Source: Moorena producens 3L (GTDB taxonomy: Bacteria; Cyanobacteriota; Cyanobacteriia; Cyanobacteriales; Coleofasciculaceae). Taken from it: a stretch of 37,407 bases of DNA. Under the pieces are notes generated by a model. It did not search any database. It saw only the letters and a program-made list of their open reading frames with translations, and was not told the DNA's origin. The stretch covers positions 1 through 37,407 of the forward strand of contig NZ_GL890964.1 in assembly GCF_000211815.1 (NCBI RefSeq), read 5' to 3'. A program made the position numbers and the translations under genes. Within the stretch, counting starts at the first letter, position 1; each line of letters starts with the position of its first letter. Shown here piece by piece: positions 1-8,232 of the stretch.

Positions 1-112
1 CAATCGCAGCTCGGCTCCGAAGAGCACCATAAAGTTTTAGTTGTGCAGATGATTGACTGACTTCAAAATTGTCATGACTACTGAATTCTGACTCTTGAGT
101 AGGATAAGACAT
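1..112 (-). CDS. N-terminus of a hypothetical protein, cut by window edge
   Basis: Reading leftward from an ATG at 112-110, 37 codons stay open to the edge of the window. The start reads MSYPTQESEF and the segment ends in LYGALRSRAAI. The composition is protein-like (polar, Ser/Gln-rich N-terminus followed by a basic amphipathic stretch) and no repeat lies inside it. I do not recognise the family, and no good ribosome-binding site precedes the ATG, so both the start and the reality of the gene are tentative. Confidence 0.4.
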   Translation of the reverse strand, partial: MSYPTQESEFSSHDNFEVSQSSAQLKLYGALRSRAAI

Positions 113-653
113 TGTTATAGATCTAGATTCGTTTACCTTAGAAGTATTAAATGCACTTTTCCCACTGACAGGATTAACGTATCCAAGGATTATATAAGTG
201 GATAAAGTAGCTAATAAACAGAATAATAGACCCATAGCAATAAGTCAAGTAGTTGTTAATTTTGTGAGGTAGAAATTTCTGGGTTTTAGGGAGCAGCGAG
301 TAGGGAGCAGGGAGCAGGGAATAGGGAATCGGGAATAGTAGAAAAGAGCGATGCAGCGCGGTCAAAGGATGCTACCCCATTAGCGACTGTATCAATAAGC
401 TACAAAGACTTTTTGATGTTATGAGAAATCCGCCAGATTGTTAATGACCTATTTATAAATGCTATACAGCGTTTTTCATAACTATAAGCTATAAAGGTAC
501 ATAAAATTTTTTACCTATTCCTTATTCCCGATTCCCGATTCCCGATTCCCGTTCCCCTCCTGGGAGGGGTTAGGGGTGGGTTCCGATTCCCGATTCCCGT
601 TCCCCTCCTGGGAGGGGTTAGGGGTGGGTTCCGATTCCCGATTCCCGATTCCC
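113..653. repeat. Intergenic repeats: GGGAATAGGGAGCAG type and a 48-bp duplicated block
   Basis: No convincing gene lies between 113 and 816. About 288-340 is a degenerate run of 7-mers (GGGAGCA/GGGAATA). About 523-655 contains runs of ATTCCCG and two tandem copies of a 48-bp block (551-598, 599-646), each carrying the hairpin CCCCTCCTGGGAGGGG followed by TTAGGGGTGGGTT. Such heptamer and hairpin repeats are characteristic intergenic filler of large filamentous cyanobacterial genomes. A 63-codon minus-strand frame at 174-365 is translated repeat and is not called. Confidence 0.8.
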
Positions 654-686
654 AACCAGTTTTTAACAAAAAATTTAAAAATATGT

Positions 687-692
687 TATAAT
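687..692 (+). promoter_or_regulatory. Candidate -10 box upstream of the 68-aa protein gene
   Basis: A perfect TATAAT sits in a strongly AT-rich stretch (661-716), just before the GC-rich hairpin leader of the next gene. There is no clear TTGACA at the expected -35 distance; TTAACAAA near 663-670 is the nearest match. The placement would give a transcript beginning near 700 with a leader of about 115 nt. Confidence 0.4.
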
Positions 693-721
693 ATAAAATT
701 TTTATGATAGAATAAAAGAGT

Positions 722-792
722 GGGCGCTGAGACGCCCGGAGTCAAGAGCTAGCCCGTAGATGTTGGACCGTCGGCGGGCTAGCTCTGGCTCC
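722..792 (+). promoter_or_regulatory. Structured 5' leader: two hairpins before the 68-aa gene
   Basis: The first hairpin is GGGCG/CGCCC (722-726 with 733-737). The second is exceptionally strong: a perfect 12-bp stem (745-756 AGAGCTAGCCCG with 775-786), extended by six further pairs 738-743/787-792 (one G-U) with a single bulged A at 744, around an 18-nt loop. The ribosome-binding site AGGAG of the downstream gene starts at 801, only 8 nt after the stem. The structure is read directly; a cis-regulatory role is inference. Confidence 0.55.
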
Positions 793-816
793 CCTACAAA
801 AGGAGATAGTTTGATT

Positions 817-1023
817 ATGAGTTATTCTGAACGCCTTCATCCGTGGGTGGTCATTCGGCTGTTACCCAAGATGCAGCGGAGAGTCGTTGCTCGCTTCCGG
901 AACCGGTCTGATGCGGAAGGACACTTATGGGCTCTGAAACGATTAATGCCTGATGCTCAATTTGTCATTGTCTTTGACGTCGGTAATCTAGACCTCGGTA
1001 ATCCAATGGATGAGGAATCCTAG
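817..1023 (+). CDS. Conserved-looking 68-aa hypothetical protein
   Basis: The ATG at 817 is chosen over an in-frame ATG at 760 because AGGAGA (801-806) lies at a good distance before it and because 760 falls in the loop of the leader hairpin. The product starts MSYSERLHPW and is small, soluble and basic in the middle (KMQRRVVARFRNR), then acidic at the C-terminus. It has no signal peptide or membrane segment. From memory it resembles small uncharacterised proteins found widely in cyanobacteria, but I cannot name a family or function. It ends just before a heptamer repeat array that also acts as spacer to pyrG. Confidence 0.7.
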   Translation: MSYSERLHPWVVIRLLPKMQRRVVARFRNRSDAEGHLWALKRLMPDAQFVIVFDVGNLDLGNPMDEES

Positions 1024-1035
1024 GGGTTTTGCATC

Positions 1036-1392
<357 letters not shown>

Positions 1393-1471
1393 AGCAGCAC
1401 CAAACAACTCTGGTGTACCATGGCACAATGAACCCAGAAAATCTATATCGCGCTATAATATTATTACTATT

Positions 1472-3139
1472 ATGACTAAGTTTGTCTTCATAACTGGAGG
1501 GGTTGTATCCAGTATTGGCAAGGGGATTGTTGCTGCTAGCTTGGGACGTTTACTCAAATCCCGGAACTATTCCGTCTCGATTCTTAAACTAGACCCCTAT
1601 ATTAACGTAGATCCGGGCACCATGAGTCCCTACCAACATGGAGAAGTGTTTGTAACATCAGACGGTGCCGAGACAGATTTAGATTTAGGTCACTATGAAC
1701 GCTTCACGGATACCTCCGTCTCTCGCCTAAACAGTGTCACAACTGGCTCGATTTATCAAGCCGTAATCAATAAAGAACGTCGCGGTGACTACCAGGGGGG
1801 AACAGTGCAGGTGATTCCCCACATTACCAATGAAATAAAACAGCGCATTCATCGAGTTGCCCAAAATTCCAATCCTGATGTAGTGATTACAGAAATTGGT
1901 GGCACATTGGGGGATATTGAATCCCTACCGTTTTTGGAAGCAATTCGTCAATTCCGTAAGGATGTCGGGCGCAATCACGTCCTTTATATGCACGTCACCC
2001 TATTACCTTGGATTCCTGCGGCTGGAGAAATAAAAACTAAGCCAACCCAGCACTCCGTCAAGGAATTGCGTGCCATTGGGATTCAACCGGATATTTTAAT
2101 TTGCCGATGCGATCGCGCTTTCCCAAGCGGATTAAAAGATAAAATATCAGCATTCTGTGATGTACCAGTAGAGTCAGTTATTTCTGCACAGGACGCCAGC
2201 AGTATCTACGAAGTCCCCCTAATGCTAGAAAAAGAAGGACTAGCCCAGCAAACTCTAGAGTTATTCCAGATGGAGCAACGGGAACCAGATTTAACCCATT
2301 GGCAGCGGTTAGTTGAGCGTTTGCATAATCCCACTCACCATCTTGAAATTGCCATTGTTGGTAAGTATATCAAACTAACTGATGCCTATCTATCCGTTGT
2401 GGAAGCTTTGCAGCATGCTGCGATCGCAAAGGATACCAAAATCAAAATACACTGGGTTAGTGCTGAGGATGTGGAAGCTTACGGCCCTGAACCCTTCCTA
2501 AACGGTTTTAACGGTATCCTTATTCCTGGAGGCTTTGGGATTCGGGGAGTAGATGGCAAAATTCAGGCCATTCGGTATGCTAGGGAAAATCAGATTCCCT
2601 TGCTGGGCTTATGTTTAGGGATGCAGTGTTCTGTAGTTGAATGGGCACAGCACATAGCCCTCTTAGAAGATGCCCATAGTGCCGAGTTTTTCACTGATAT
2701 CAAGAATCCCGTCATTCATCTATTGCCAGAACAACAAGATGTAGTGGATTTAGGCGGTACCATGCGTTTAGGGCTATACCCATGCCGTATAGCACCTGAT
2801 ACTCTAGCATCTTCCCTCTACCAAGAAGAAGTTATTTATGAGCGCCACCGCCACCGCTATGAATTTAATAATGCTTATCGCAACCTATTTCTAGAAACAG
2901 GTTTTGTGATTAGTGGGACTTCTCCCGATGGTCGCCTAGTGGAAATAATTGAATTGAAAGAACACCCCTTCTTTATTGCCACTCAGTTCCACCCAGAATT
3001 TAGCTCCCGTCCTAGTCATCCCCATCCATTGTTTGTGGGATTTGTGCAAGCTACCCTTGACAAAGCACAGGTTAAACAGTCCACTACTAACGGCAGTACT
3101 AGCGAAAACCAGCAATCCATTGCCCAAGTAGGCTGCTAA
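1472..3139 (+). CDS. pyrG: CTP synthase (glutamine-hydrolysing)
   Basis: It converts UTP to CTP using ATP and glutamine, the last step of de novo pyrimidine nucleotide synthesis, in the cytoplasm. The 555-aa length is normal for the family. The N-terminal synthetase domain starts FITGGVVSSIGKG (residues 6-18, P-loop) and carries the DPYINVDPGTMSP segment (41-53). The C-terminal class I glutamine amidotransferase domain has the oxyanion loop IPGGFGIRG (351-359), nucleophile Cys381 in GLCLGMQ, and the His507/Glu509 dyad in HPEF. The last 25 or so residues are a low-complexity tail. TATAAT occurs at 1454-1459, only 13 nt before the ATG, and no Shine-Dalgarno is visible, so the mRNA may have a very short or no leader. 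Confidence 0.97.
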   Translation: MTKFVFITGGVVSSIGKGIVAASLGRLLKSRNYSVSILKLDPYINVDPGTMSPYQHGEVFVTSDGAETDLDLGHYERFTDTSVSRLNSVTTGSIYQAVINKERRGDYQGGTVQVIPHITNEIKQRIHRVAQNSNPDVVITEIGGTLGDIESLPFLEAIRQFRKDVGRNHVLYMHVTLLPWIPAAGEIKTKPTQHSVKELRAIGIQPDILICRCDRAFPSGLKDKISAFCDVPVESVISAQDASSIYEVPLMLEKEGLAQQTLELFQMEQREPDLTHWQRLVERLHNPTHHLEIAIVGKYIKLTDAYLSVVEALQHAAIAKDTKIKIHWVSAEDVEAYGPEPFLNGFNGILIPGGFGIRGVDGKIQAIRYARENQIPLLGLCLGMQCSVVEWAQHIALLEDAHSAEFFTDIKNPVIHLLPEQQDVVDLGGTMRLGLYPCRIAPDTLASSLYQEEVIYERHRHRYEFNNAYRNLFLETGFVISGTSPDGRLVEIIELKEHPFFIATQFHPEFSSRPSHPHPLFVGFVQATLDKAQVKQSTTNGSTSENQQSIAQVGC

Positions 3140-3574
3140 GTATGTGACGCAAGTTCTTTCGGTATTGATCAGGGTAAATAGGGCAACGGATGTCACATAT
3201 GTCGCAGATTAGGGGATCAATGACATCATGCCGGATAATTACCCTCCATCAAAACATGATTCCACAGAAATTATCCGGCTCTGAGGAATAAACCCCTGAA
3301 ATATGACTTAGCTTGATCAGCAGCTAGGTAACAGTGAAGTACCCCAACCGACACGAAGTAGGTTGGGGCTTCCAACTTTCGCTCAATTCAGGGATGATCT
3401 TAATAGAATTAAGAATTAAGAATGCGCGAATTTAGAATTGGATTCTTAATTCTACATTCTTAATTCTACATTCTTAATTCTACATTCTTAATTCTACATT
3501 CTACATTCTACATTTTTCCTATCCTGGTTAACTATTTCTCCTTATTGGTTGAAAGTCAAGTAACAAGTAACAAA
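3140..3574. other. Structured pyrG downstream spacer with two hairpins and TTAATTCTACATTC repeats
   Basis: No gene is supported in 3140-3897. A 10-bp stem CCGGATAATT (3231-3240) pairs with 3269-3278. A second perfect stem, CCCCAACC/GGTTGGGG (3342-3349 with 3361-3368), is followed by CTTCC. Hairpins ending in GGGGCTTC are seen at the right ends of cyanobacterial IS200/IS605 (TnpB) elements, so this may be an element scar; it could also serve as a pyrG terminator. About 3408-3515 is an array of AATTAAGAATTAAGAAT and TTAATTCTACATTC repeats. Confidence 0.5.
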
Positions 3575-3717
3575 TGGAGCATGTCAGTTTTGTTAATCCC
3601 TGATTCAGATCCCCCTAAATCCCCCTTAATAAGGGGGACTTTTGAATCTAATTCCCCCCTTGATTAAGGGGGGTTAGGGGGGATATATGTACATAATTAC
3701 AAAGGTGAAATGCTCCC
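3575..3717. mobile_element. Small inverted-repeat element (GGGAGCAT ends), copy 1
   Basis: The left end TGGAGCATGTCA (3575-3586) and the right end TGAAATGCTCCC (3706-3717) are imperfect inverted repeats of each other and of the ends of the element at 4434-4532. It lies inside a (GTAACAA)n array, with AGTAACAA on both sides, but the array itself is made of that word so a target duplication cannot be proven. The body (about 3610-3686) is a second, nested palindrome with arms of the type CCCCCTTAAT and ATTAAGGGGG plus CCCTAA/TTAGGG. No coding capacity; about 143 bp. Confidence 0.55.
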
Positions 3718-3897
3718 AGTAACAAGTAACAAGTGTTAATTAACAAGAAGTAACCAGTAATCTGAATAAGAAGAGCAATCCGTATAGGAATTGTGATAAT
3801 TTTTGTTTCCTGTTCCCTTTGCTAAAGTGATTAACTGGACTCGTTCGAATTGGTAATTGCTAGTATTACCAACCCATTATGTCAATAAGGAGGTTTT

Positions 3898-4317
3898 GTG
3901 AGTTACTGGATAAAAGTTAATTACGATCATCGAGAATATGTCATTGATCTGGATCGGCTTAGTACATTCACCCATGGACCCAACGGAAAAATAACCTTCT
4001 GGTTACCCGATAGTACTATTCCCATTATTATCAACCGTCAAAGTGACCCAGACGGTTATCAACGAGTGGTGAACTACATTCAAAAGTTATCAGCACGATC
4101 ACCTTCTGGTTTTTGGATTACATTCAGTTACGAGCGTCATGATTATATCCTTGACCTCAACAAAATCAGTAGTTTTTGTCACTACCCAAATCAGAGATTA
4201 ACCTTTTGGTTACCTGACAGTTCCATGCCCATCATTATTAGCGAACAAAAATATCCAGAAATTTATCATAAGATAATAGACTACATTGAACAAAAAACTG
4301 GCTATTTACTAACGTAA
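3898..4317 (+). CDS. Internally duplicated 139-aa hypothetical protein
   Basis: The start is GTG, preceded by a strong AAGGAGG at 3887-3893. The protein is two tandem copies of one unit of about 60 residues with a 69-residue period: residues 3-62 and 72-131. Each copy has the order W-I, a D/E-R-H-x-Y patch (HREYVIDLD; HDYILDLN), an F-x-H loop, TFWLPDS (33-39 and 102-108), PIII, then an amphipathic helix ending Y-I-x-K/Q. There is no signal peptide, membrane segment or Cys pair. I do not recognise the family; the alternating pattern suggests a small beta-rich fold with a C-terminal helix. It stands alone between repeat arrays, so context gives no function. Confidence 0.75.
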   Translation: MSYWIKVNYDHREYVIDLDRLSTFTHGPNGKITFWLPDSTIPIIINRQSDPDGYQRVVNYIQKLSARSPSGFWITFSYERHDYILDLNKISSFCHYPNQRLTFWLPDSSMPIIISEQKYPEIYHKIIDYIEQKTGYLLT

Positions 4318-4319
4318 TT

Positions 4320-4876
4320 ATAGAATTTAGAATTTAGAATTTAGAATTGGGAATTTAGAATTAATAATTTAGAATTTAGAATTTAGAATTTAGAATTATA
4401 CATGCTACCTTCTGGCTTCTGGCTTCTGGCTTCGGGAGCATCCCAATTTGGCACGTTAGCTCTTGTTAGGGGGCTGAAACCCTTGAAATATAGTTGCTTT
4501 GGGTAATATTGTTTCCAAAATGAGATGCTCCCCTGGCTTCTGGCTTCTGGCTTCTGGCTTCTGGCTTCTGGCTTCTGGCTTCTGGCTTCTGCCTTCTTAA
4601 TTCTACATTCTTAATTCTACATTCTTAATTCTTAATTTTTAATTCCCCATTCTTAATTCCCCATTCTTAATTCTACATTCTTAATTCTACATTCTTAATT
4701 CCCCATTCTTAATTCCCCATTCTTAATTCTACATTCTTAATTCCCCATTCTTAATTCCCCATTCTTAATTCTACATTCTTAATTCCCCATTCTTAATTCC
4801 CCATTCTTAATTCCCCATTCTTAATTCTACATTCTTAATTCCCCATTCTTAATTCTACATTCTTAATTCTACATTC
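4320..4876. repeat. Long tandem-repeat arrays (TTTAGAA, CTTCTGG, TTAATTCTACATTC/TTAATTCCCCATTC)
   Basis: Three array types follow one another: (ATTTAGA)n at about 4321-4396, (CTTCTGG)n at about 4409-4433 and again at about 4533-4590, and a long mixed array of 14-mers TTAATTCTACATTC and TTAATTCCCCATTC to about 4882. The CTTCTGG array is interrupted by the inverted-repeat element at 4434-4532. The 14-mer array runs into the metallophosphoesterase gene and supplies its stop codon. No gene is supported between 4318 and 4876. Confidence 0.9.
4434..4532. mobile_element. Small inverted-repeat element (GGGAGCAT ends), copy 2
   Basis: The left end is GGGAGCATCCCAATTTGG (4434-4451); the right end reads, inverted, GGGAGCATCTCATTTTGG. 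The 99-bp element splits a (CTTCTGG)n array, so it must have arrived after the array formed or have been flanked by later expansion. The interior is AT-rich and contains GGGGCTGAAACCC. No coding capacity. It shares its ends with the element at 3575-3717. Confidence 0.65.
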
Positions 4877-5722
4877 TTAATTCAATGTAATTACTGTAAC
4901 TTCTGGTGGACAAAATAGACGACCTGGCCAATAAGTTCCTAAACCACGATTAGTATACAACTGATTTTTACCGATCGAATGTAAACCCTCAGACCATTCC
5001 CAGTGCTTAGTTACTTTTGAACATACTTTCAAATACGGTATCCAGGGCTGCACAGATTTAGGAATATACTTCCGGAGGGTTTTCAACAATGCTGGCGCAG
5101 GTCCGATTCCTGGAATCACAATCTGACCACCATGGGTATGACCAGACAACTGCAAATCCACTCGCCAACGCTGTAATATCTCCGCAGTATCAGGGTTGTG
5201 GGATAAGACAATCCGGGGTGTTTTGGGGTCAATTTGATTGAGCACTGGACCAGGATTGAAATCACCAGACCAAAAATCAGCAAGTCCTACTAGAGGTAAT
5301 TGTGCTCCAAACGGATAAGCGATCGCATTCCACAACACCTTCACACCAATCTTAGTTAGAGCCTGAGTAATTGTTGCTTTTGAATGACGCCAGGCTAAAT
5401 CATGGTTACCCAGTATAGCATAGATTCCATGGCGACTTTCCAGGTACTTCAATCGCCGCGCTAGTAGATAAATAGGAGTCGGGCTATTGGTTACGTAGTC
5501 GCCAGTTAACACGACTAGATCAGGTTCAGCTTGATTAGCGGCTTCAATAGCGTCAGCTAAGATATTTTCTCGTAACTGCTGTCGATCATAATGTAAATCG
5601 GATAGTTGTACAAGTTTTGTGCCTCGCAATGACGTAGGTAAATCCGCGATCGCAACGGTGACTTTTTCTACCTTTAAGGGTTCTGAAAATATCCAATTCA
5701 TCCAGCTAATCGTGAGGGTCAT
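4877..5722 (-). CDS. Calcineurin-like metallophosphoesterase (YkuE-type)
   Basis: 281 aa with a complete binuclear metal site in the usual order: D42-x-H44 (SDLHYD), GDY with D75, GNHD (105-108), SHNPD (174-178) and GHTHGGQ (194-200). This arrangement matches the YkuE/LpxH-like branch of predicted phosphohydrolases, often assigned to lipid or nucleotide pyrophosphate hydrolysis; the actual substrate is unknown. A short hydrophobic N-terminus (residues 3-13) might be a membrane contact, but there is no clear signal peptide. The stop codon and last Asn codon lie in the TTAATTC repeat array, suggesting the natural C-terminus has been trimmed or replaced by repeat expansion. It is monocistronic, with repeat arrays on both sides. 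Confidence 0.9.
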   Translation of the reverse strand: MTLTISWMNWIFSEPLKVEKVTVAIADLPTSLRGTKLVQLSDLHYDRQQLRENILADAIEAANQAEPDLVVLTGDYVTNSPTPIYLLARRLKYLESRHGIYAILGNHDLAWRHSKATITQALTKIGVKVLWNAIAYPFGAQLPLVGLADFWSGDFNPGPVLNQIDPKTPRIVLSHNPDTAEILQRWRVDLQLSGHTHGGQIVIPGIGPAPALLKTLRKYIPKSVQPWIPYLKVCSKVTKHWEWSEGLHSIGKNQLYTNRGLGTYWPGRLFCPPEVTVITLN

Positions 5723-5743
5723 TAAACACTTGCCTCCAGCATA

Positions 5744-5975
<232 letters not shown>

Positions 5976-6008
5976 TAGCTAAAATCTAATTTAGAATTAC
6001 GGATAAAA

Positions 6009-8024
6009 TCAGGATTTTTTTTGACTAAGGAAAATTTTGACCTTATCTTTTGACCAAGCTTGAGGATAAATTCTATTTTGGTAAGTTATTTCCTCAGCTT
6101 GGTTAGTTTGATCAGGTTCAGGTTTAGTTGAAAAAATTCCACAAGGAATAAATTTGCTATTGGTGGAAAGTTCAGACTTGCTGGCTGATGTATTCTTAAC
6201 GTTTATATGTTCAATCCTCACTGGTGAATCAGTCTGTTGTTGTAAAAGTATCCATAATGGGTATTCCCAGTCATTGTCACCTAAATACAGTCCAATATCT
6301 GTACATTTACTACTTTTCAAAACATCAATAGCACCGAGGTAACCTGATTTGATTCGAGACCTACTGTTAAAATATTGCTCAGTACGGCTAGTGTTGAAAA
6401 TACTGTTAGCGCCCAGAAGAGGTCGTTCTCTGCCAGATAATGCCCATGGTAATGATGTGATAATCAAAAGCACTGCTATAACATTGGCAACTTGACGTAA
6501 CTTAATTTGGGACAATACTATTCCGACTACTGCAGAAAAAAGTAAGAAAATTGGTAAATGAAGCCGACTGTTCCACCATTGCCATTTCAACAGGAAACAA
6601 AATAGCAGAAATATGCTAATAATCACAGCAATATAACTGAGTATATAGCGTTGCTTTCGACCCTGTCGTTGGATGAAACAAGCGATGATGGAGAAAACGA
6701 TTAAAACTAGATGAAGGGTGTTGCTAGTGTTGTTTTCCGTAGCATTAATTCCCAGAGTTGATAATCCACCAGGAATCCCAAACTTTCCGGTATAAGTGGT
6801 GCGGGGGTCACTAATATCTACACTTAAAACGAGATGGAATAAATTAATTATCTTATTGGAGATAGCATTAATAATCCCAATCGGTGTTCCCATGTGAAGA
6901 CCAATATTTCTCAAAATATTGGATACTAAGACTGAGGTTGTAAAAATTTCATTAGTATATCGTAGTTCTTCTGAAGCCGTGGCAATTGGAGTGCCATACA
7001 AATCGAAGTTACGGATATAGTGACCGAGATTAATTAAAATAACAATAACCCCTACCGTTAAAATTGGTTTCCACCATCGCCAACGTAGGCGCTTAATCAT
7101 CATCAGTGAAAACCAGATAAATAAGGGAAATGCATAAATATAGGCTGTTGCTTTCGTAACAATAGCCATCCCCATGGTAGCACCAACCCCTAATATATTA
7201 ATCCAGCTAACTCTGGATTTGAGAGTCAAAATAATAAAGTAAGCCAAACAAATCACCCAGAACGAAACCACATAATCATTCTGGGTACTTGACCCTTGTA
7301 GGATTCCCATCGGAATAGTAGCAGCGACTACAGCAGCAAAAACCTGTCCTCGTATCGCCGCTCCCAATTCTTTAGCAATCAGAGATACCCCAATCACGCT
7401 ACCAATCATACTGAACCATTGGACAAGATTAGCTAAGCGATCGCTCCTACTCAAGAGTTGAAAATGCATGATCGTAAATTCAGCCCAAGGGTTTTGGTAA
7501 AGCTGTCTGGGAATATGGGTAGGATAATGAGCAACACTGTGATGCTGCATCCAATGAAGGACACGACTCATGTGGTAAGTCATGGAATCCCAGGTATTGG
7601 GAGGCGCAACGATAGCAGTTAAGCCTACGGTAGCGACCAGAAATCCTATACCTCCAAGTAATACCAGTAAAAAACCAGAGATTTGGGCATTCCCATTGTT
7701 TGGATTTTGCCCATTCGTGGAGGGTGAGCTTTGCCCAATCCCATTTTGCCCAATCCCATGTTGTGAATCCTGGGTGCGGGTGACTCGTCCTGGTTTAACA
7801 GTCCGAAAGTAAGCAAAAATCAACGTCAGACTCAATAAACCCCAGATTCCCGCTATCCAACCCCAAGTAATTAACTTAAATAAACTTAAAACTTCAGTGA
7901 TAAAGGTTAATAAGACTCCCCAGGTAATAGCTGCCCACAATAGGGAACTACGCCAGCAATAATTGTAACGATAGATGAAGAGAAATAAAACAGTGAAGGT
8001 AATCAGAGGGAGCAAAGCCAACAT
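6009..8024 (-). CDS. GT-C superfamily membrane glycosyltransferase (GT39/ArnT-like)
   Basis: 671 aa with many membrane helices: two or three at residues 1-75, then a hydrophilic Gly/Asn/Gln-rich loop (about 80-112), then further helices to about 530, ending in a soluble C-terminal domain of about 140 residues. The first large non-cytoplasmic loop carries the acidic site APPNTWDSMTYHMSR (D146), the equivalent of the catalytic Asp in polyprenyl-phosphate-dependent GT-C enzymes, which transfer sugars to lipids or proteins outside the membrane. The donor and acceptor are not predictable. The start is ATG at 8024. It follows the GT2 gene at 8233-8922 on the same strand, 208 bp downstream; a GT2 making polyprenyl-phosphate sugar next to a GT-C using it is a sensible pair. 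Confidence 0.85.
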   Translation of the reverse strand: MLALLPLITFTVLFLFIYRYNYCWRSSLLWAAITWGVLLTFITEVLSLFKLITWGWIAGIWGLLSLTLIFAYFRTVKPGRVTRTQDSQHGIGQNGIGQSSPSTNGQNPNNGNAQISGFLLVLLGGIGFLVATVGLTAIVAPPNTWDSMTYHMSRVLHWMQHHSVAHYPTHIPRQLYQNPWAEFTIMHFQLLSRSDRLANLVQWFSMIGSVIGVSLIAKELGAAIRGQVFAAVVAATIPMGILQGSSTQNDYVVSFWVICLAYFIILTLKSRVSWINILGVGATMGMAIVTKATAYIYAFPLFIWFSLMMIKRLRWRWWKPILTVGVIVILINLGHYIRNFDLYGTPIATASEELRYTNEIFTTSVLVSNILRNIGLHMGTPIGIINAISNKIINLFHLVLSVDISDPRTTYTGKFGIPGGLSTLGINATENNTSNTLHLVLIVFSIIACFIQRQGRKQRYILSYIAVIISIFLLFCFLLKWQWWNSRLHLPIFLLFSAVVGIVLSQIKLRQVANVIAVLLIITSLPWALSGRERPLLGANSIFNTSRTEQYFNSRSRIKSGYLGAIDVLKSSKCTDIGLYLGDNDWEYPLWILLQQQTDSPVRIEHINVKNTSASKSELSTNSKFIPCGIFSTKPEPDQTNQAEEITYQNRIYPQAWSKDKVKIFLSQKKS

Positions 8025-8041
8025 AGTTAGTTATTATAGCA

Positions 8042-8112
8042 AAGGGAGTAGGGAATAGGGAATAGGGAATAGGGAATAGGGAATAGGGAATAGGGAATAG
8101 GGAATAGGGAGT
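8042..8112. repeat. (GGGAATA)n heptamer array
   Basis: About nine copies of GGGAATA/GGGAGTA lie directly upstream of the GT-C gene (start at 8024), between it and the GT2 gene. The minus-strand frame over it (8034-8222) is only translated repeat (PIPYSLFPIPYSLF). Confidence 0.9.
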
Positions 8113-8138
8113 AAGTGATTAACCAAAAGTTCATGTAG

Positions 8139-8199
8139 GGTGGGCAGTGTATCAGACAGATTCCGAAGTTTGTAATAGGGTTGCTCGGCACTGCCCACC
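8139..8199. repeat. Divergent GGTGGGCA palindrome
   Basis: Perfect 11-bp inverted arms GGTGGGCAGTG (8139-8149) and CACTGCCCACC (8189-8199), followed by a second partial arm CTGCCCACC at 8212-8220. The ends resemble those of the 66-bp palindromes in the array at 9374-9753 (GTAGGGTGGGCA), so this is probably a distant member of that repeat family. Confidence 0.6.
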
Positions 8200-8232
8200 A
8201 TCGGATTATGACTGCCCACCATCAGATTATGA

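Noticed and set aside
519..653. Possible CRISPR array in the repeated ATTCCCG/CCTCCTGGGAGG region
   Set aside because: Repeats are contiguous or 48-bp block duplications without unique spacers of uniform length, and no cas gene is present. The same test rejects the arrays at 4590-4876, 9374-9753 and 37226-37277.
8034..8222. Open frame ending PIPYSLFPIPYSLLP
   Set aside because: It is a translation of (GGGAATA)n on the other strand. The same applies to 174-365 and 30930-31145.
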